Translations under genes and position numbers: made by a program
NCBI GenBank assembly: GCA_023150555.1
Contig: JAKLKQ010000020.1
Span: 1-64,000, forward strand
DNA length: 64,000 nt
Direction: 5' to 3'
From: Planctomycetota bacterium
GTDB lineage: Bacteria; Planctomycetota; SZUA-567; H5-PLA8
The notes under the pieces: generated by a model
The model's input: only the letters and a program-made list of their open reading frames with translations
What the model was told of the DNA's origin: nothing
Database searches by the model: none
In this document: one piece after another, positions 41,383 through 50,985 of the stretch
Position numbering within the stretch: the first letter of the stretch is position 1
How the letters are laid out: each line of letters opens with the position of its first letter

Positions 41383-42240
41383 CTATTCTCCGAAGTACTC
41401 GCTGATTGTCTTGACCTTTCGCGCGACGGTGTACGCGTCGAGGCGATCCGCGCCGCGCTCCTTCGCCGCCGCGTCGGCCTGCGACTCCCACTTGTAGACG
41501 CACTCGACGACGTGCGGGCCCTTGACTACGTAGGGCTTACGCTTGGCTGCGTTCTCGACGGCGCGCTTTATGCCCACTTCGGTCAACTCCTGCGCGCGCT
41601 GCGGCGACAGCGAGACGGCGCAGTTTCGCGATAGGCCCTTCTTCGTCGCCACCGTGACCAAGTCCTTGCCCAGGAACGCGTGCGCCTCGTCGCAGCCGGC
41701 CTCGTCGCTGCTGACGAAGATCACCGGCACGCCGATTTCGCCGGCGTGTGCGGCGTCCATGGCGATCTCGCCGACGGGCTTGCCGTTCAGGCGCATCTCG
41801 TGGACCGAGACCGAGGAGTAGCTGTGCGAGAGTATCCCGCCCTGCACGCCGGCCATGGCGTGGTGGGCGACCAGCGCCAAGCCGGCGAAGGAGTCGTCCA
41901 GGAGCGGGAAGCGGCAGGGCCGCGGGCCGCCGAAGATCACCCTCGCGTCAGGGTGCAGCTCTTCGTAGAGCAAATTGTGCCCGGAGCCGTGATTGTCGAT
42001 GACGATGACTTCGGTTGCGCCGCCGGCGAACGCGCCGCGGATCGCGGCGTTGGTCTCGGCGGTGACCAGGCGCTGCGCCTGCCGGAAGACCGCGGTGTTG
42101 GTCTCCAGGCCGCTGCCCAGGGTCTCCATCGGTTTGCTCGGAAAGCCGATGACGCAGGCGGCGCCCTCGAAATCCACCGCGATGTAGATCTTGCATGAAT
42201 TCTTCGAAGCGTTGGCCTTCGCCCGGGCGCCCTTGGCCAT
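41383..42240 (-). CDS. M55 family D-aminopeptidase (DppA-like)
   Basis: 285 aa from the ATG at 42240 (AGGAGA eight bases upstream); the open frame runs 34 codons longer without an RBS. Zinc ligands of DppA can be placed: D23-x-E25 (IAVDFEG), His in DNHGSGHNLL, HH in VAHHAMAG, and Glu in VGEIAMDAAHAGEIGVPVIFVSSDEA. These enzymes release D-amino acids, such as D-Ala from peptidoglycan peptides. The N terminus is Lys/Ala-rich with no signal, so it is cytoplasmic. It follows the anti-sigma gene, separated by a terminator, so it has its own promoter. Confidence 0.92.
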   Translation of the reverse strand: MAKGARAKANASKNSCKIYIAVDFEGAACVIGFPSKPMETLGSGLETNTAVFRQAQRLVTAETNAAIRGAFAGGATEVIVIDNHGSGHNLLYEELHPDARVIFGGPRPCRFPLLDDSFAGLALVAHHAMAGVQGGILSHSYSSVSVHEMRLNGKPVGEIAMDAAHAGEIGVPVIFVSSDEAGCDEAHAFLGKDLVTVATKKGLSRNCAVSLSPQRAQELTEVGIKRAVENAAKRKPYVVKGPHVVECVYKWESQADAAAKERGADRLDAYTVARKVKTISEYFGE

Positions 42241-42297
42241 GGCTCGTCTCCTGGGAATGGGATGTGGATACTGAATCGAGCATGACCGGCGCGGCGC

Positions 42298-42334
42298 AAA
42301 AAACAAGGTGCCCCGGCCGAACGGACGGGGCACC
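42298..42334 (-). terminator. Intrinsic terminator of the sigma/anti-sigma operon
   Basis: Nine-bp stem, 42307-42315 (GGTGCCCCG) with 42326-42334, loop of 10. In the minus direction it is followed by a TTGTTTTTTG tract at 42306-42297. It lies 27 bp past the stop codon of the anti-sigma toroid gene and separates it from the M55 peptidase. Confidence 0.85.
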
Positions 42335-42360
42335 GGATTCATCGATCTAAAAAAATGAGG

Positions 42361-44220
42361 TCAACGGTTCATGGGCAGGTAGCGGTAGTAGACTTCCAGG
42401 CAAAGTGCGCCGATGGCGGTGGTGAAGACGCGTCCGCCCTGGCTCTCGGCGCCCTCGACCGAGTGCCCCTTCGGGTCCCAGCTGCCGTCTTCGTCGCCGC
42501 CCCTGCGCTGCATGGCCAGGAGGGCGGTCTTCAGGGCTTCGTTCCACTGCTTCCATTCGTCGCCGCCGACCTGGAAGGTGGCCAGGGTCGCGTAGTACCA
42601 GTGGTAGAACTCGGGGTGATCGGCGCGCGGCAGGCCGCCCTCCTTGATGAAGTAGTCCACGCCGCCGCGGACCTCGTCGGCGGGCACGCCCAGGAACAGG
42701 CGACCCAGGATGCCGATCGACGTGTTGCCGTGGTTGCTCTTGATGCGGATCGGCGCGCCGTCACGGCGGTAACCGTAGCGGTGACCGCTGTACGCGTCAT
42801 TGGGATTGACCTTCTCGACCTCGACGCTGTCGAGAAAGCGCATGGCGCCCTCGAAGGCCGCCGGGTCGACCTTCAGGCCCGCGACCTTGGCGCTCTTGAG
42901 CTGCATGATGTACCATCCGCTGACGGAGGTGTCGCCCAGCGGATCCTGGGGCGCGTAGCGCCAGCCGAACTTCTCCGACGGGCCGTTACCTTCCTTCTGG
43001 TGGATGTCGACGCTGTAGTCGACGGCTTTCTGGGCGGCCGCGGCGGTCTCGGGCTGGCGCGCCATGGCGGAAGCCTCAGCCAGCGCCAGCGCAGCCATCG
43101 GGTGGCCGTAGTTGTTGTCCGTGTCGCCGGCGGCCTTGATGAAACCTTGCGCGTTCTGCTGCGCGATCAGCCACTTCACCGCACGCTGGACGTTGTCCTT
43201 GTACTTGCCGATCTTCTCCGTGTGCCCGGCGCCGAGGAAGGCCAGCAGGGCCACGCCTGTGCAGGCGGTGTCGCCCTTCGTGGAGGCTTCGTATTTCTTG
43301 GTGTCCCAGTGGCCGTCGGCTTCCTGGTGCTTGGCGAGCCACTCCAGCGCCTTGTCCACCGCCGATTCGGTGCCCTTGCCGCCGCCGCCAGCGATCGCGC
43401 GGCGCAGGCGGCCTCCGGCGCCGCCGGGCCGCCCGAAGGCCCCCGCGCGTCCGCCGCCGCCGACACCGATGGATCCGACGGTGCCTTGCCCGCCAAGCCA
43501 GATGTCGCTGATGCCGTCCTCGCCCTTGCTGTCGCGAGCGTCGCTGTCGTTGTTGGTTTCTACCTGCTCAGCGAACTCGACGACCTCGTGCGTCACGATC
43601 GGCTGCTGGTCGCTGACGACCTCGCTCTGCACGATGGGCACGGGTTTCTCGATGACGTCGCGCTCGAGTTTCTTCTCCGGCTCCGGCGGTTTTTCCTGCT
43701 TCTCGAGGTTGGTCACGATGACCATATCGTTCTGCTTGGCCTGCATCACGACCATTCCGATCAGGAAGACGAGCAGGATCAACAGCGCGTGGAACGCGCC
43801 GCTGATAATCCACCAGGGCGCGGCGCCGAACTGCCGGCTGAGGCTGTCCAGGAAACCGCCGCCCGCCGGCACGGCCTCTTCGATCTCTTCCTGTTCACCG
43901 GTGCCGAGATGAAGGGCCGTCAGCGCCTTCGCGGACGTGCCGTCTTCGGCGAGCCTGCGGCGTTCCAGCAGCCGGCGGTTGGCCTTCTCGTCGAAGCCGC
44001 GGCCGATCTGCCGCGCGCCCAGCGTCGAGTTCATCAGCGCGTGGAGCTGCTGGTGGTCGCGGTAGGCGCGGGCGCAGCGCGGGCAGCTTTGGATGTGCGC
44101 GCTGATATCCGCGGCGGCGTCGTCGCTGAGTTGCCCATCCAGCATGGGGCGCAGGGACTCGGCGACTTCGTCGCAGTCGATGCGTACGGGGTCCAGGGCG
44201 TGTGCGGACGTCGAGTTCAT
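42361..44220 (-). CDS. Anti-sigma zinc-finger/TM protein fused to terpenoid-cyclase-like toroid
   Basis: 619 aa. ATG at 44220 overlaps the stop of the ECF sigma gene (ATGA). The ZAS-type zinc finger has C16 and H42-x3-C46-x2-C49 (HIQSCPRC). One TM spans about 138-160 (the ISGAFHALLILLVFLIG segment). A Pro/Glu/Lys linker, TonB-like, runs about 165-230, then a Gly-rich stretch at 250-280. From about 290 to the end is a prenyltransferase/squalene-oxidase repeat-type alpha/alpha toroid (repeats such as ALEWLAKHQEADGHWD, then AVKWLIAQQNAQGFI). The finger should hold the ECF sigma factor in the cytoplasm while the toroid senses something outside. Enzyme activity of the toroid is doubtful. Confidence 0.85.
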   Translation of the reverse strand: MNSTSAHALDPVRIDCDEVAESLRPMLDGQLSDDAAADISAHIQSCPRCARAYRDHQQLHALMNSTLGARQIGRGFDEKANRRLLERRRLAEDGTSAKALTALHLGTGEQEEIEEAVPAGGGFLDSLSRQFGAAPWWIISGAFHALLILLVFLIGMVVMQAKQNDMVIVTNLEKQEKPPEPEKKLERDVIEKPVPIVQSEVVSDQQPIVTHEVVEFAEQVETNNDSDARDSKGEDGISDIWLGGQGTVGSIGVGGGGRAGAFGRPGGAGGRLRRAIAGGGGKGTESAVDKALEWLAKHQEADGHWDTKKYEASTKGDTACTGVALLAFLGAGHTEKIGKYKDNVQRAVKWLIAQQNAQGFIKAAGDTDNNYGHPMAALALAEASAMARQPETAAAAQKAVDYSVDIHQKEGNGPSEKFGWRYAPQDPLGDTSVSGWYIMQLKSAKVAGLKVDPAAFEGAMRFLDSVEVEKVNPNDAYSGHRYGYRRDGAPIRIKSNHGNTSIGILGRLFLGVPADEVRGGVDYFIKEGGLPRADHPEFYHWYYATLATFQVGGDEWKQWNEALKTALLAMQRRGGDEDGSWDPKGHSVEGAESQGGRVFTTAIGALCLEVYYRYLPMNR

Positions 44221-44813
44221 GGCTTGGCTCCCTCGCGCTCGGCCCACAGCCGCCGCAGCTTGCTCACCAGCATGCGGTCGGCGCGGGCCAGCCGGCTCTT
44301 AACGGTGCCGAGGGGCACGCCCAGGACCTCCGCCATCTCCTCGTAGGAACGCTTCTCCCAGTAGCGCAGCACGACCGCTTCCCGGAAGGGCTCCGGCAAC
44401 GCATCGACGGCGCGGGCCACCAGTTCCACGTTGGTGCGGCGGCGCGCGTCGTCGAGGTTCGTGCCGGTCGGGGTCGTCTCCGGTGCGGCCAGGTCGGCGC
44501 CGCTGCCGGCCGCGCGGAGTTTTTCCCGCGCGCGCTTGCGCTGAAGGTCCAGCGCGTTGCAGCGGTTGATCTGCCGCAACCAGACGCCCAGGCGCTTGGG
44601 ATCCGCGAGCGAATGCAGATCCTGGAAGGCCTGGCACAGGCTCTCCTGCGCCACGTCTTCCGCGTCGGCTTGGTTCCCGAGGATGGCGAAGGCCTGATTG
44701 ACCAGACCGGCCCGGAAGCGTTCCACCAATTGCCAGAAATGCTCCGGCGAGACGCCGCCGGGATCGGTGCGCATCTCCAGCAGCGCTTCGATCATCATGG
44801 CCGTGGTGGGCAT
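44217..44813 (-). CDS. ECF RNA polymerase sigma factor with cognate anti-sigma
   Basis: 198 aa. Sigma-2 (about 27-95, LVNQAFAILGNQADAEDVAQES) and sigma-4 (about 138-185, LPEPFREAVVLRYWEKRSYEEMAEVLGVPLGTVKSRL) are clear. AAGGGA precedes the ATG. Coupled by ATGA to the membrane anti-sigma gene, so release by a surface signal is likely. Targets unknown; the DUF5107 lipoprotein and transporter genes upstream are possible, as they run in the same direction. A possible ECF-type promoter lies at about 44855-44885. Confidence 0.92.
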   Translation of the reverse strand: MPTTAMMIEALLEMRTDPGGVSPEHFWQLVERFRAGLVNQAFAILGNQADAEDVAQESLCQAFQDLHSLADPKRLGVWLRQINRCNALDLQRKRAREKLRAAGSGADLAAPETTPTGTNLDDARRRTNVELVARAVDALPEPFREAVVLRYWEKRSYEEMAEVLGVPLGTVKSRLARADRMLVSKLRRLWAEREGAKP

Positions 44814-44854
44814 CGCACTTCCCTTGAGCCGGTCGGGGTTTCGGTCCCTCGTAC

Positions 44855-44885
44855 CCCTAAGCCGAGCCCAGGGGGCGAAAGTTCC
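44855..44885 (-). promoter_or_regulatory. Possible ECF-type promoter (autoregulation)
   Basis: On the minus strand GGAAC (44885-44881), the core of many ECF -35 elements, is followed after about 17 bp by GGCTTAG, a rough -10. It lies 70-40 bp before the sigma gene start, the right place for autoregulation. Weak match. Confidence 0.25.
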
Positions 44886-44957
44886 CGAAACCTGCCTAGA
44901 TTATTTGCCGTGCGGGCGGCGAATGGAACGAAAATAATGCAACTTCTGGAATTAGCT

Positions 44958-44991
44958 GGAGTTAGGAGATCTCCGTGCGGCCGCTAACTCC
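44958..44991 (-). terminator. Hairpin after the DUF5107/propeller lipoprotein gene
   Basis: GGAGTTAG (44958-44965) pairs with CTAACTCC (44984-44991) over eight bp, around an 18-nt loop that itself holds GAGATCTC. It lies 25 bp past the stop of the lipoprotein gene at 45016. No tight U tract follows in the minus direction, though ATTATTTT occurs about 25 bp on. Probable terminator, or an operator for the sigma gene. Confidence 0.4.
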
Positions 44992-45015
44992 TTACATGGA
45001 GCCGGAATAGAAGGT

Positions 45016-48000
45016 TCACGGGGCCTTTTCCGGCGGCTTCTCGCCGGGCGGCAGAGGCGCGTAGAACAGGAGTTCCTCGGCGCCGCCGCGGGGATAAAGG
45101 AGCAGGCGGCCGTCGGAGAGGACCTCGCCGGCGTTGAGTTCACCGGGCGCGACGAGCACGGGCTTCTCGCCGGCCGCGTCGATGCGCAGCACGCCCAGGT
45201 CGTTGATGAAAGCCAGGAAGCTTCCATCCGGCTCCGCGTGCAGGTTAAGTACCTGGCTGCGGCCTTGAAGCTCGATCTTTTTGGCGACCTTGTCGTCCTC
45301 GCCCACTTTAAAGAGGATCATACCGCGGCGGGTCCAGCGGGAGAACCACCAGGTGCCGTCCGTGAGTTTCACGCCCTGGTGGAGCCAGAGGTCCTCTTCT
45401 TTGGCCCACTCCGGAAGCGGGAGGGCCTCGGCCGCGTCGCCGGTGCCGCGGAAGTAGCGCAGGCCCTTTTCGGTTCCGATGAGCCATTCGTTGTCCTTCA
45501 ACTCGATCGTCATCCAGAACTTGTCGACGCCCTTGAATGCCAACGGTTTTCCCGGCTGTCCGTCTCGGCCGAAGAGAAGGTGGTTTGTGCCGTTTCCGCC
45601 GACCGCCTGCAGGCCGTTGGGAAGGCTCTGGATCCAGAATCCATCCATCCCATCGACCGCAACGGGCTCGCGAAACGTCCCGTCGGCATTGAAGCGGAAG
45701 AGATGGCTGCCGCGGCTGTTGTAGGTATAGAAACCCCCATCGTCGAGTGCGAAGATGGTGCGCGTCCCTTCGATCTCGCCGGGCACCAGCGGCAGCGGCG
45801 GGTAGCCGATGCGTTTGGCCATCTTCCCGTCCTGGTCGGCGGCGTAGGCGTTGGGGTTGTCGGTGTGGGACTGGACGATCCAGATTTCCTTGCCGGCGTG
45901 AATCAGATCCGACGGCGAATAGATCGCCTCGGCGTCCCAGGACCGCATGAGGCTCTTGTTGGAGTTGTAGCGCCAGAGCTGATGCGGCGGCCAGCGCATG
46001 TCGCTCTTTCCGGCGGCCCAGAAGCCGCCGTCTTCGTCCCACGCGACGACCCACGGCTGCAGGATGTCATGGCTGAACGCGATGTGGCGCTCGGGGTTCC
46101 GGCGGTCGTTCTTGTCGAGGATCAACAGTTCGGGACGGAAGCTGTTGGCGACGATCACGCGCCCCTTGGCGTCGACGTCCAGGCCCAGCGGATGAAAGTT
46201 CTCTCCGAGTTCGATCGCGCGCTCGAACTTGTTCTCCGGTGCGGGCGAGTACACGCGCACGCAGCGGTGTGCGTGGTCGGATACGTACAGCCGGTTCTCG
46301 CTGTCCACCGCCAGCCCGTGCGCGTACCAGAAGCTGGTCTTCAGCTCGCCGTTAGTGCGGGCGTTCTCGAGTTCCACCGCGCCGAGCGGCTTGAGCTGCG
46401 GATCGAAGCGCAGTACGCGGTAGTTCAGCAGGTCAGAGACGTACACGAAGCCCCTGGCGTCGGCGCGCACACAGGGCGTGACCCAAAGCTGTCCGTCCTC
46501 GCGGCCCCACGCTCCGGAGCTGTACAGCGGCTTGCCCTCGGCATCGAAGACGTGCAGTCGCCCTCCGTTGAGGTCGGCCATGACGGAGCGCCCGTCGGGC
46601 AGCTTCGCCATGCTGCCGGGGTAGCGGTAGCTGCGCGTGCCGTTCGAGGCCATGGTGTAGCGCTGTTTCACCTGCAGGTCCGGGCCCAGCCGCACCAGTT
46701 GCGCCGGATCGGCCGTCACCACCAGCAGATCTTTGCCCAGTGGAAGCAGGTCCGACGGGATTGCCAGCGAGACCGGCTGCAGGAGCCCTCCATCGAGCGC
46801 CTCGGTACAGCCGCCGCCTATCAGTTCGAAGAGCTTCGCGCGCCCGGCGTCGGCCACGAGCACGCGACCGCCGAAACGGCAGATGCGGGAGGGCTTGTTC
46901 AGGCCCATGGCTTCGTCCGCGAGCGTAGTCGTCCTTCCGTCCGGCGCGATGTGCAGGACGCGGGCGTTGAGCGTGTCGGCGGCCAGCACCGCGCCGTCGT
47001 CGGCGTAGCAGAGACCGAAGGGCGCGCGCAGGTCCTTCGCCAGTATCTTGGCTTCGACCGCCCCGGCCGGCGCGTCGTCGCGGAAGGTGACGATCTCCTC
47101 CTTGAGCGGCAGCGAACAGGCAACCGTGCCGTCGCGCCAGGCCAAACCGGCGGGGCGCGCGTCGAGTTTCCATTCGCGCTCGACGGCCCAGGTTTCGCCG
47201 AGCTTCATGCGCAGCACGCGGCGGTTGCCCGTGTCGGCGACGAGCAGTCGTCCGTCGGCGTCGGAGGCCAGACCCATGGGGCAGAAGAGCTGCTCCGTGC
47301 CGCCCCACTTGCCCAGGTACTTGAATGCGGCGTCGAAGTGCAGCAGGTGATTGGCGTCGGCAATCACCAGCGTGCCGTCCTTCAACGCAGTGGCGGCGTT
47401 GGGCCGGAAGAGGCGCATGCCCGTGTCAACCGTGATCGCCTTCTCGCGCTTGTAGGCCGGTGCGCTGGGGAAGGCGCTCTCGCGGCGCCTGCGGCGTGGC
47501 GGCTTGGTTGCGTCCTCCGCATTGGCCTCGGGGCCAGGCGCGGCTTCGGGTGGTGGCTTCAAAGTTTCGCGGTATCCGGCGCGCGCCTTTTCGAGTTCCT
47601 CGTCCTCGAAAGGCGCCTTCAACTGCTCGCCAGCCACTGTCCACGCATACGTCTTTCCTTCGTATGACACGCGGCAGGTCACGAAGCCCGGCGTCTCTGC
47701 GAGCGCGGGGAACTCGGCCGCCGCTGCGGATCCCACCGGCACCGCGCCCTTCCACTCGCCCAGGCGCACCGTGCGGCCGTTGCCTTTGGGCGTGACTTCG
47801 ATCTCGACTCGAGCCTCCTTAATGTTCTGTGCGGAAGCCAGGTTCGCGCGTGTGGACCTCTTGTCGCGTTCGAGGTGCAGCGCAATGTTCGCGTCGCCGG
47901 CGTCGATGCCGCGCAGGCCGCGCACGAGCGTCCATCGTTCGGACCAGGCGCGTTCCTTGCCCGGCGCCAGCGAACTGCGCTCGTCGTGCGTCGGGTTGGA

Positions 48001-48945
48001 CCCGCTGAAAAGTTCGCCCAGGTCGGCCGAGGCGTTGGGCCACGGCATCCAGAACTTGGTGCCGATGCTCTGCGCGGGATCGAAGGTGCGCAGCACGCCC
48101 TGTTCGCGTTCGTGGCAGTAGAAGCCCGCGAATCCGTCGGAGTGGGTGAGCGGGAAGAGGCCATTCGAGTTGTACCACTTTTTGAGGTAGCGCAGATCGC
48201 TCGTGTTTCGGAAGGGAAAGGGAATGATCATATTGCGGCGTACGTTGTGGCCTTCCTGGTGCGTGATCACGCGGTCGGTGGGCAGTGCGATTTCGGTGAA
48301 GGTCGAAGCCGGCACGTACCCGTCGACCCAGAGATCGTACGGCTGCGCGCGCTTGGTCGGGTTGGAGACGGTGAAGGTGAAGTCCAGCGCTGTGCTGCCG
48401 GGAGAGAGTCTTGCGCGCACGTCGCAGCGCAGGCCCGTCTCGTGGGGCTCCACGCACCATGCGTGGAAGACAGCTGCGCCGTCCTTCTCGCGCAGGACTT
48501 CGTGCTGCCACGGGCCGTGGTCCATCGGCGTGTGGCCAAAGTTCGGGAAGCCCCATTTCATCGAGCCCACGTGGACCATGTAGCCGTGGCCCTCGTCGCC
48601 GGACATCTGCTGGAAGATCGTCTTCTCGACGCGGTAGAGCGGGCTCGAACCGTCGTTCTTCCAGACGACGTCGTACAGGCGCGCACCGATCTCAGGCAAA
48701 AAGCGCATGCGAAGGAACTCGTTCTCGATCATGACGAGCTTGACCTCCTTGGGCGCCGTCTTAAAGGGGCGCTCGGTGTCTTTGCGCGGCGTGGGATAAC
48801 CCATGCAGCCGGGCAGCCAGACAAACAGCGACGCGTCGAGGTCCGGGGCCTCGATTTTGAGCGTGCCTTCGCCGATGGCGACATCCGCTGCGGGCGCGCA
48901 CCCGGCGAGGGTGCAGGCAAGAAGAAGATAAAGCGTGAAACGCAT
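45016..48945 (-). CDS. Giant lipoprotein with DUF5107-like and NHL propeller domains
   Basis: 1309 aa from the ATG at 48945, which has GAGG close upstream; an ATG at 48957 would add four residues. Lipobox LAGC lies in CTLAGCAP. Residues 60-330 look like DUF5107, an aldose-epimerase-like beta-sandwich (NEFLRMRFLPEIGARLYDVVW, VHVGSMKWGF). After an Arg/Pro linker (about 480-500) come two NHL-type propellers with repeating L-x-x-ADTGNRRVL and DLLNYRVLRFD units. DUF5107 is frequent with sugar-processing TPR proteins. Probably surface-exposed sugar or protein binder. It lies 60 bp after the DUF6785 operon on the same strand. Confidence 0.78.
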   Translation of the reverse strand: MRFTLYLLLACTLAGCAPAADVAIGEGTLKIEAPDLDASLFVWLPGCMGYPTPRKDTERPFKTAPKEVKLVMIENEFLRMRFLPEIGARLYDVVWKNDGSSPLYRVEKTIFQQMSGDEGHGYMVHVGSMKWGFPNFGHTPMDHGPWQHEVLREKDGAAVFHAWCVEPHETGLRCDVRARLSPGSTALDFTFTVSNPTKRAQPYDLWVDGYVPASTFTEIALPTDRVITHQEGHNVRRNMIIPFPFRNTSDLRYLKKWYNSNGLFPLTHSDGFAGFYCHEREQGVLRTFDPAQSIGTKFWMPWPNASADLGELFSGSNPTHDERSSLAPGKERAWSERWTLVRGLRGIDAGDANIALHLERDKRSTRANLASAQNIKEARVEIEVTPKGNGRTVRLGEWKGAVPVGSAAAAEFPALAETPGFVTCRVSYEGKTYAWTVAGEQLKAPFEDEELEKARAGYRETLKPPPEAAPGPEANAEDATKPPRRRRRESAFPSAPAYKREKAITVDTGMRLFRPNAATALKDGTLVIADANHLLHFDAAFKYLGKWGGTEQLFCPMGLASDADGRLLVADTGNRRVLRMKLGETWAVEREWKLDARPAGLAWRDGTVACSLPLKEEIVTFRDDAPAGAVEAKILAKDLRAPFGLCYADDGAVLAADTLNARVLHIAPDGRTTTLADEAMGLNKPSRICRFGGRVLVADAGRAKLFELIGGGCTEALDGGLLQPVSLAIPSDLLPLGKDLLVVTADPAQLVRLGPDLQVKQRYTMASNGTRSYRYPGSMAKLPDGRSVMADLNGGRLHVFDAEGKPLYSSGAWGREDGQLWVTPCVRADARGFVYVSDLLNYRVLRFDPQLKPLGAVELENARTNGELKTSFWYAHGLAVDSENRLYVSDHAHRCVRVYSPAPENKFERAIELGENFHPLGLDVDAKGRVIVANSFRPELLILDKNDRRNPERHIAFSHDILQPWVVAWDEDGGFWAAGKSDMRWPPHQLWRYNSNKSLMRSWDAEAIYSPSDLIHAGKEIWIVQSHTDNPNAYAADQDGKMAKRIGYPPLPLVPGEIEGTRTIFALDDGGFYTYNSRGSHLFRFNADGTFREPVAVDGMDGFWIQSLPNGLQAVGGNGTNHLLFGRDGQPGKPLAFKGVDKFWMTIELKDNEWLIGTEKGLRYFRGTGDAAEALPLPEWAKEEDLWLHQGVKLTDGTWWFSRWTRRGMILFKVGEDDKVAKKIELQGRSQVLNLHAEPDGSFLAFINDLGVLRIDAAGEKPVLVAPGELNAGEVLSDGRLLLYPRGGAEELLFYAPLPPGEKPPEKAP

Positions 48946-49005
48946 GGTGGACCTCATGCCTATAAGAGGAGCGAAGGTCGAAAGGCTCAGATTACCCTAC
49001 GATTT

Positions 49006-50985
49006 TCAGTATGGCAAACTGACCAGCGAATTGATGAGCGCCGCGGTGCTGGCGAAGAGGCCCAGGATCACACCCATGCCCATCGCCAGGCCGGCGACGA
49101 TCACGTAGCGGTACTTCTCGAACCATTCGTCGCCCTTCCAGCGCCGGAAACCCTGTGCCACCAGCCCGCCGATGAAAAGCGAGACCGCGAAAGGGAAGGG
49201 GAAGGCCATGCCTACCGCCACGCCGATCAGGCTTAATTCGAAGCGTTTGAAGAGCCGCCCCAGCCCGTACAGCGCGAGGAAGGCCAGAAACGCATAGAGC
49301 ATCCAGTCGACGCGGAAGACGTTGCGGATGATCTCCGCGCCGGCCTCGCCGCCGAACTGCGCGCCTTCGACGGTGGTGGACATCCAGAAGCACAGCTGCG
49401 TCGTCCACACCGGCAGGATCGTCGCCGCGTACGGGTAGGTGCTCGACGGGATCGGCGCGATCGACCAGAAGACCGACATGAAGAAGAGGTTCGCCGCCAT
49501 GCCCGCCAGCATGCCAAGCACCGCGGCCTTGATGTAGCTGCGCGGCTTGCAGCGGGTCATCTCGCAGACCTTGAAGTCCTCCACCCAGCCCGCGCTGCCC
49601 AGCGAGATCGGCCACGGCGCGAACCAGACGCCGGGCGACAGGTGCCGCCCCGTCTCGGCGCGGACCATGTCGTTGCTGGCGATGATCAGGCCCTCGCGCA
49701 CGTACGGCGGGTCGACGCGGAAGCCCGTGTCGCCCTTGGCGCGGATGTCGATCATCGAGAAGACGAACGACCAGATCAGCGCGAACGGCGCGATGAAATA
49801 CCACGGGAAGTCAGGGATCAGGAGGCGGAACAGCAGCACGGCGAAGACGATCGAGCCGAAGAAGAGGAACAGCAGCCAGCGGATCGAGACGGTGCGCTCG
49901 CCTTCGGTGGCCGTGCCTTCCTGTACAGCCCGACGCGTCTTGCTCAGGTTCGCGAACGTGCGGTACAGCGTCTTCGGCTGGAAGACCAGAGGGATCACCG
50001 CCGCAGCGAGCATGCCGCCGATGAAAACCGGCATCCAGACGAAGAGCTGCTGCAGCAGCGTCGAGCGGATCGACATGCCCGCCGCAAAGCGTTCGTGGAA
50101 GATCGGGTGGTACTTCGCGGCCCACGCGTTGCCGATCACCTGAATCGCGAAGCCGCCCAGCAGCATGCTCACGATCACCCGCATGCGCAGGATGAACCCG
50201 CCGGCGAAGGTCATCAGGTTCGTGCCGATGCCAATCGCCGGGCCGGGCAGCCACTGGTGGACCAGCGAATTGAAGTCCGCCCAGGGGATAGGCCAATCGA
50301 GGATCTTGCGGCCCAGCATTACTGGGAAATACACCACCGCGCCCCACACCGTCCCGACCATCCCGCTGAGCGTAAACGCGTGGCGAATGTCGCCGTCGCC
50401 GCGGGTCAGCGTCTCGCAGGCCGCCGCGGTGGGCTTGGCGAACGGGAAATCCAGCTTCTCGACCTTGATGAACATCTCGCGCCCGACGATGCCCAGCGAC
50501 AGGTCCGCCACGATGTGGAAGATCCACACCGCCGCGCTGACGCCCAGCGGCGCCAGCCACGCCGGATGCAGGAAGCTGCGCAGCCGCGAGACCTCCGCCG
50601 GCGGCGCCCACCACGACGGCGCCAGGTCCGTGAAGGGCGTGCCGTGCGCGTCCTTGAAGGTGTGCGCGACCTCCGCGACGCGGAAGTACGCCGGATGCAC
50701 TGCGTAGTTGTAGAAGAGCAGCTGTCCCGCGGCCATGCCGCTGATCGAATACACGATGAAGGCTTCGGCCGGTGAGAGCGGCTTGCGGCCCAGCCGCGCG
50801 AACTCGACCCACAGGATCAACGCGACGAAGCTGACCGCGCCGGTCAAACTCGTTCCCGCCACCAGCAGCAGGTAGATGTTCGCAGGCATCAGGATGAACG
50901 CGCCGTAGAGAATCACCATCCAGGTGCGGCGGGTGAGGCCCTCTTCCAGCGGGCCATCGGGCGCGATAGCCTGCGACAGGCTCAT
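49006..50985 (-). CDS. DUF6785/OPT-like membrane protein
   Basis: 659 aa with about 14 hydrophobic helices. KLDFPFAKPTAAACETL matches the P-F-P-x-x-x-A-type loop of oligopeptide (OPT) transporters and DUF6785 proteins. The start ATG overlaps the stop of the giant FtsX fusion (ATGA at 50982-50985) and has GAGGAGG. It likely carries peptides, siderophore-like chelates or another organic substrate using a proton or sodium gradient. Third gene of the coupled membrane operon. Confidence 0.75.
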   Translation of the reverse strand: MSLSQAIAPDGPLEEGLTRRTWMVILYGAFILMPANIYLLLVAGTSLTGAVSFVALILWVEFARLGRKPLSPAEAFIVYSISGMAAGQLLFYNYAVHPAYFRVAEVAHTFKDAHGTPFTDLAPSWWAPPAEVSRLRSFLHPAWLAPLGVSAAVWIFHIVADLSLGIVGREMFIKVEKLDFPFAKPTAAACETLTRGDGDIRHAFTLSGMVGTVWGAVVYFPVMLGRKILDWPIPWADFNSLVHQWLPGPAIGIGTNLMTFAGGFILRMRVIVSMLLGGFAIQVIGNAWAAKYHPIFHERFAAGMSIRSTLLQQLFVWMPVFIGGMLAAAVIPLVFQPKTLYRTFANLSKTRRAVQEGTATEGERTVSIRWLLFLFFGSIVFAVLLFRLLIPDFPWYFIAPFALIWSFVFSMIDIRAKGDTGFRVDPPYVREGLIIASNDMVRAETGRHLSPGVWFAPWPISLGSAGWVEDFKVCEMTRCKPRSYIKAAVLGMLAGMAANLFFMSVFWSIAPIPSSTYPYAATILPVWTTQLCFWMSTTVEGAQFGGEAGAEIIRNVFRVDWMLYAFLAFLALYGLGRLFKRFELSLIGVAVGMAFPFPFAVSLFIGGLVAQGFRRWKGDEWFEKYRYVIVAGLAMGMGVILGLFASTAALINSLVSLPY

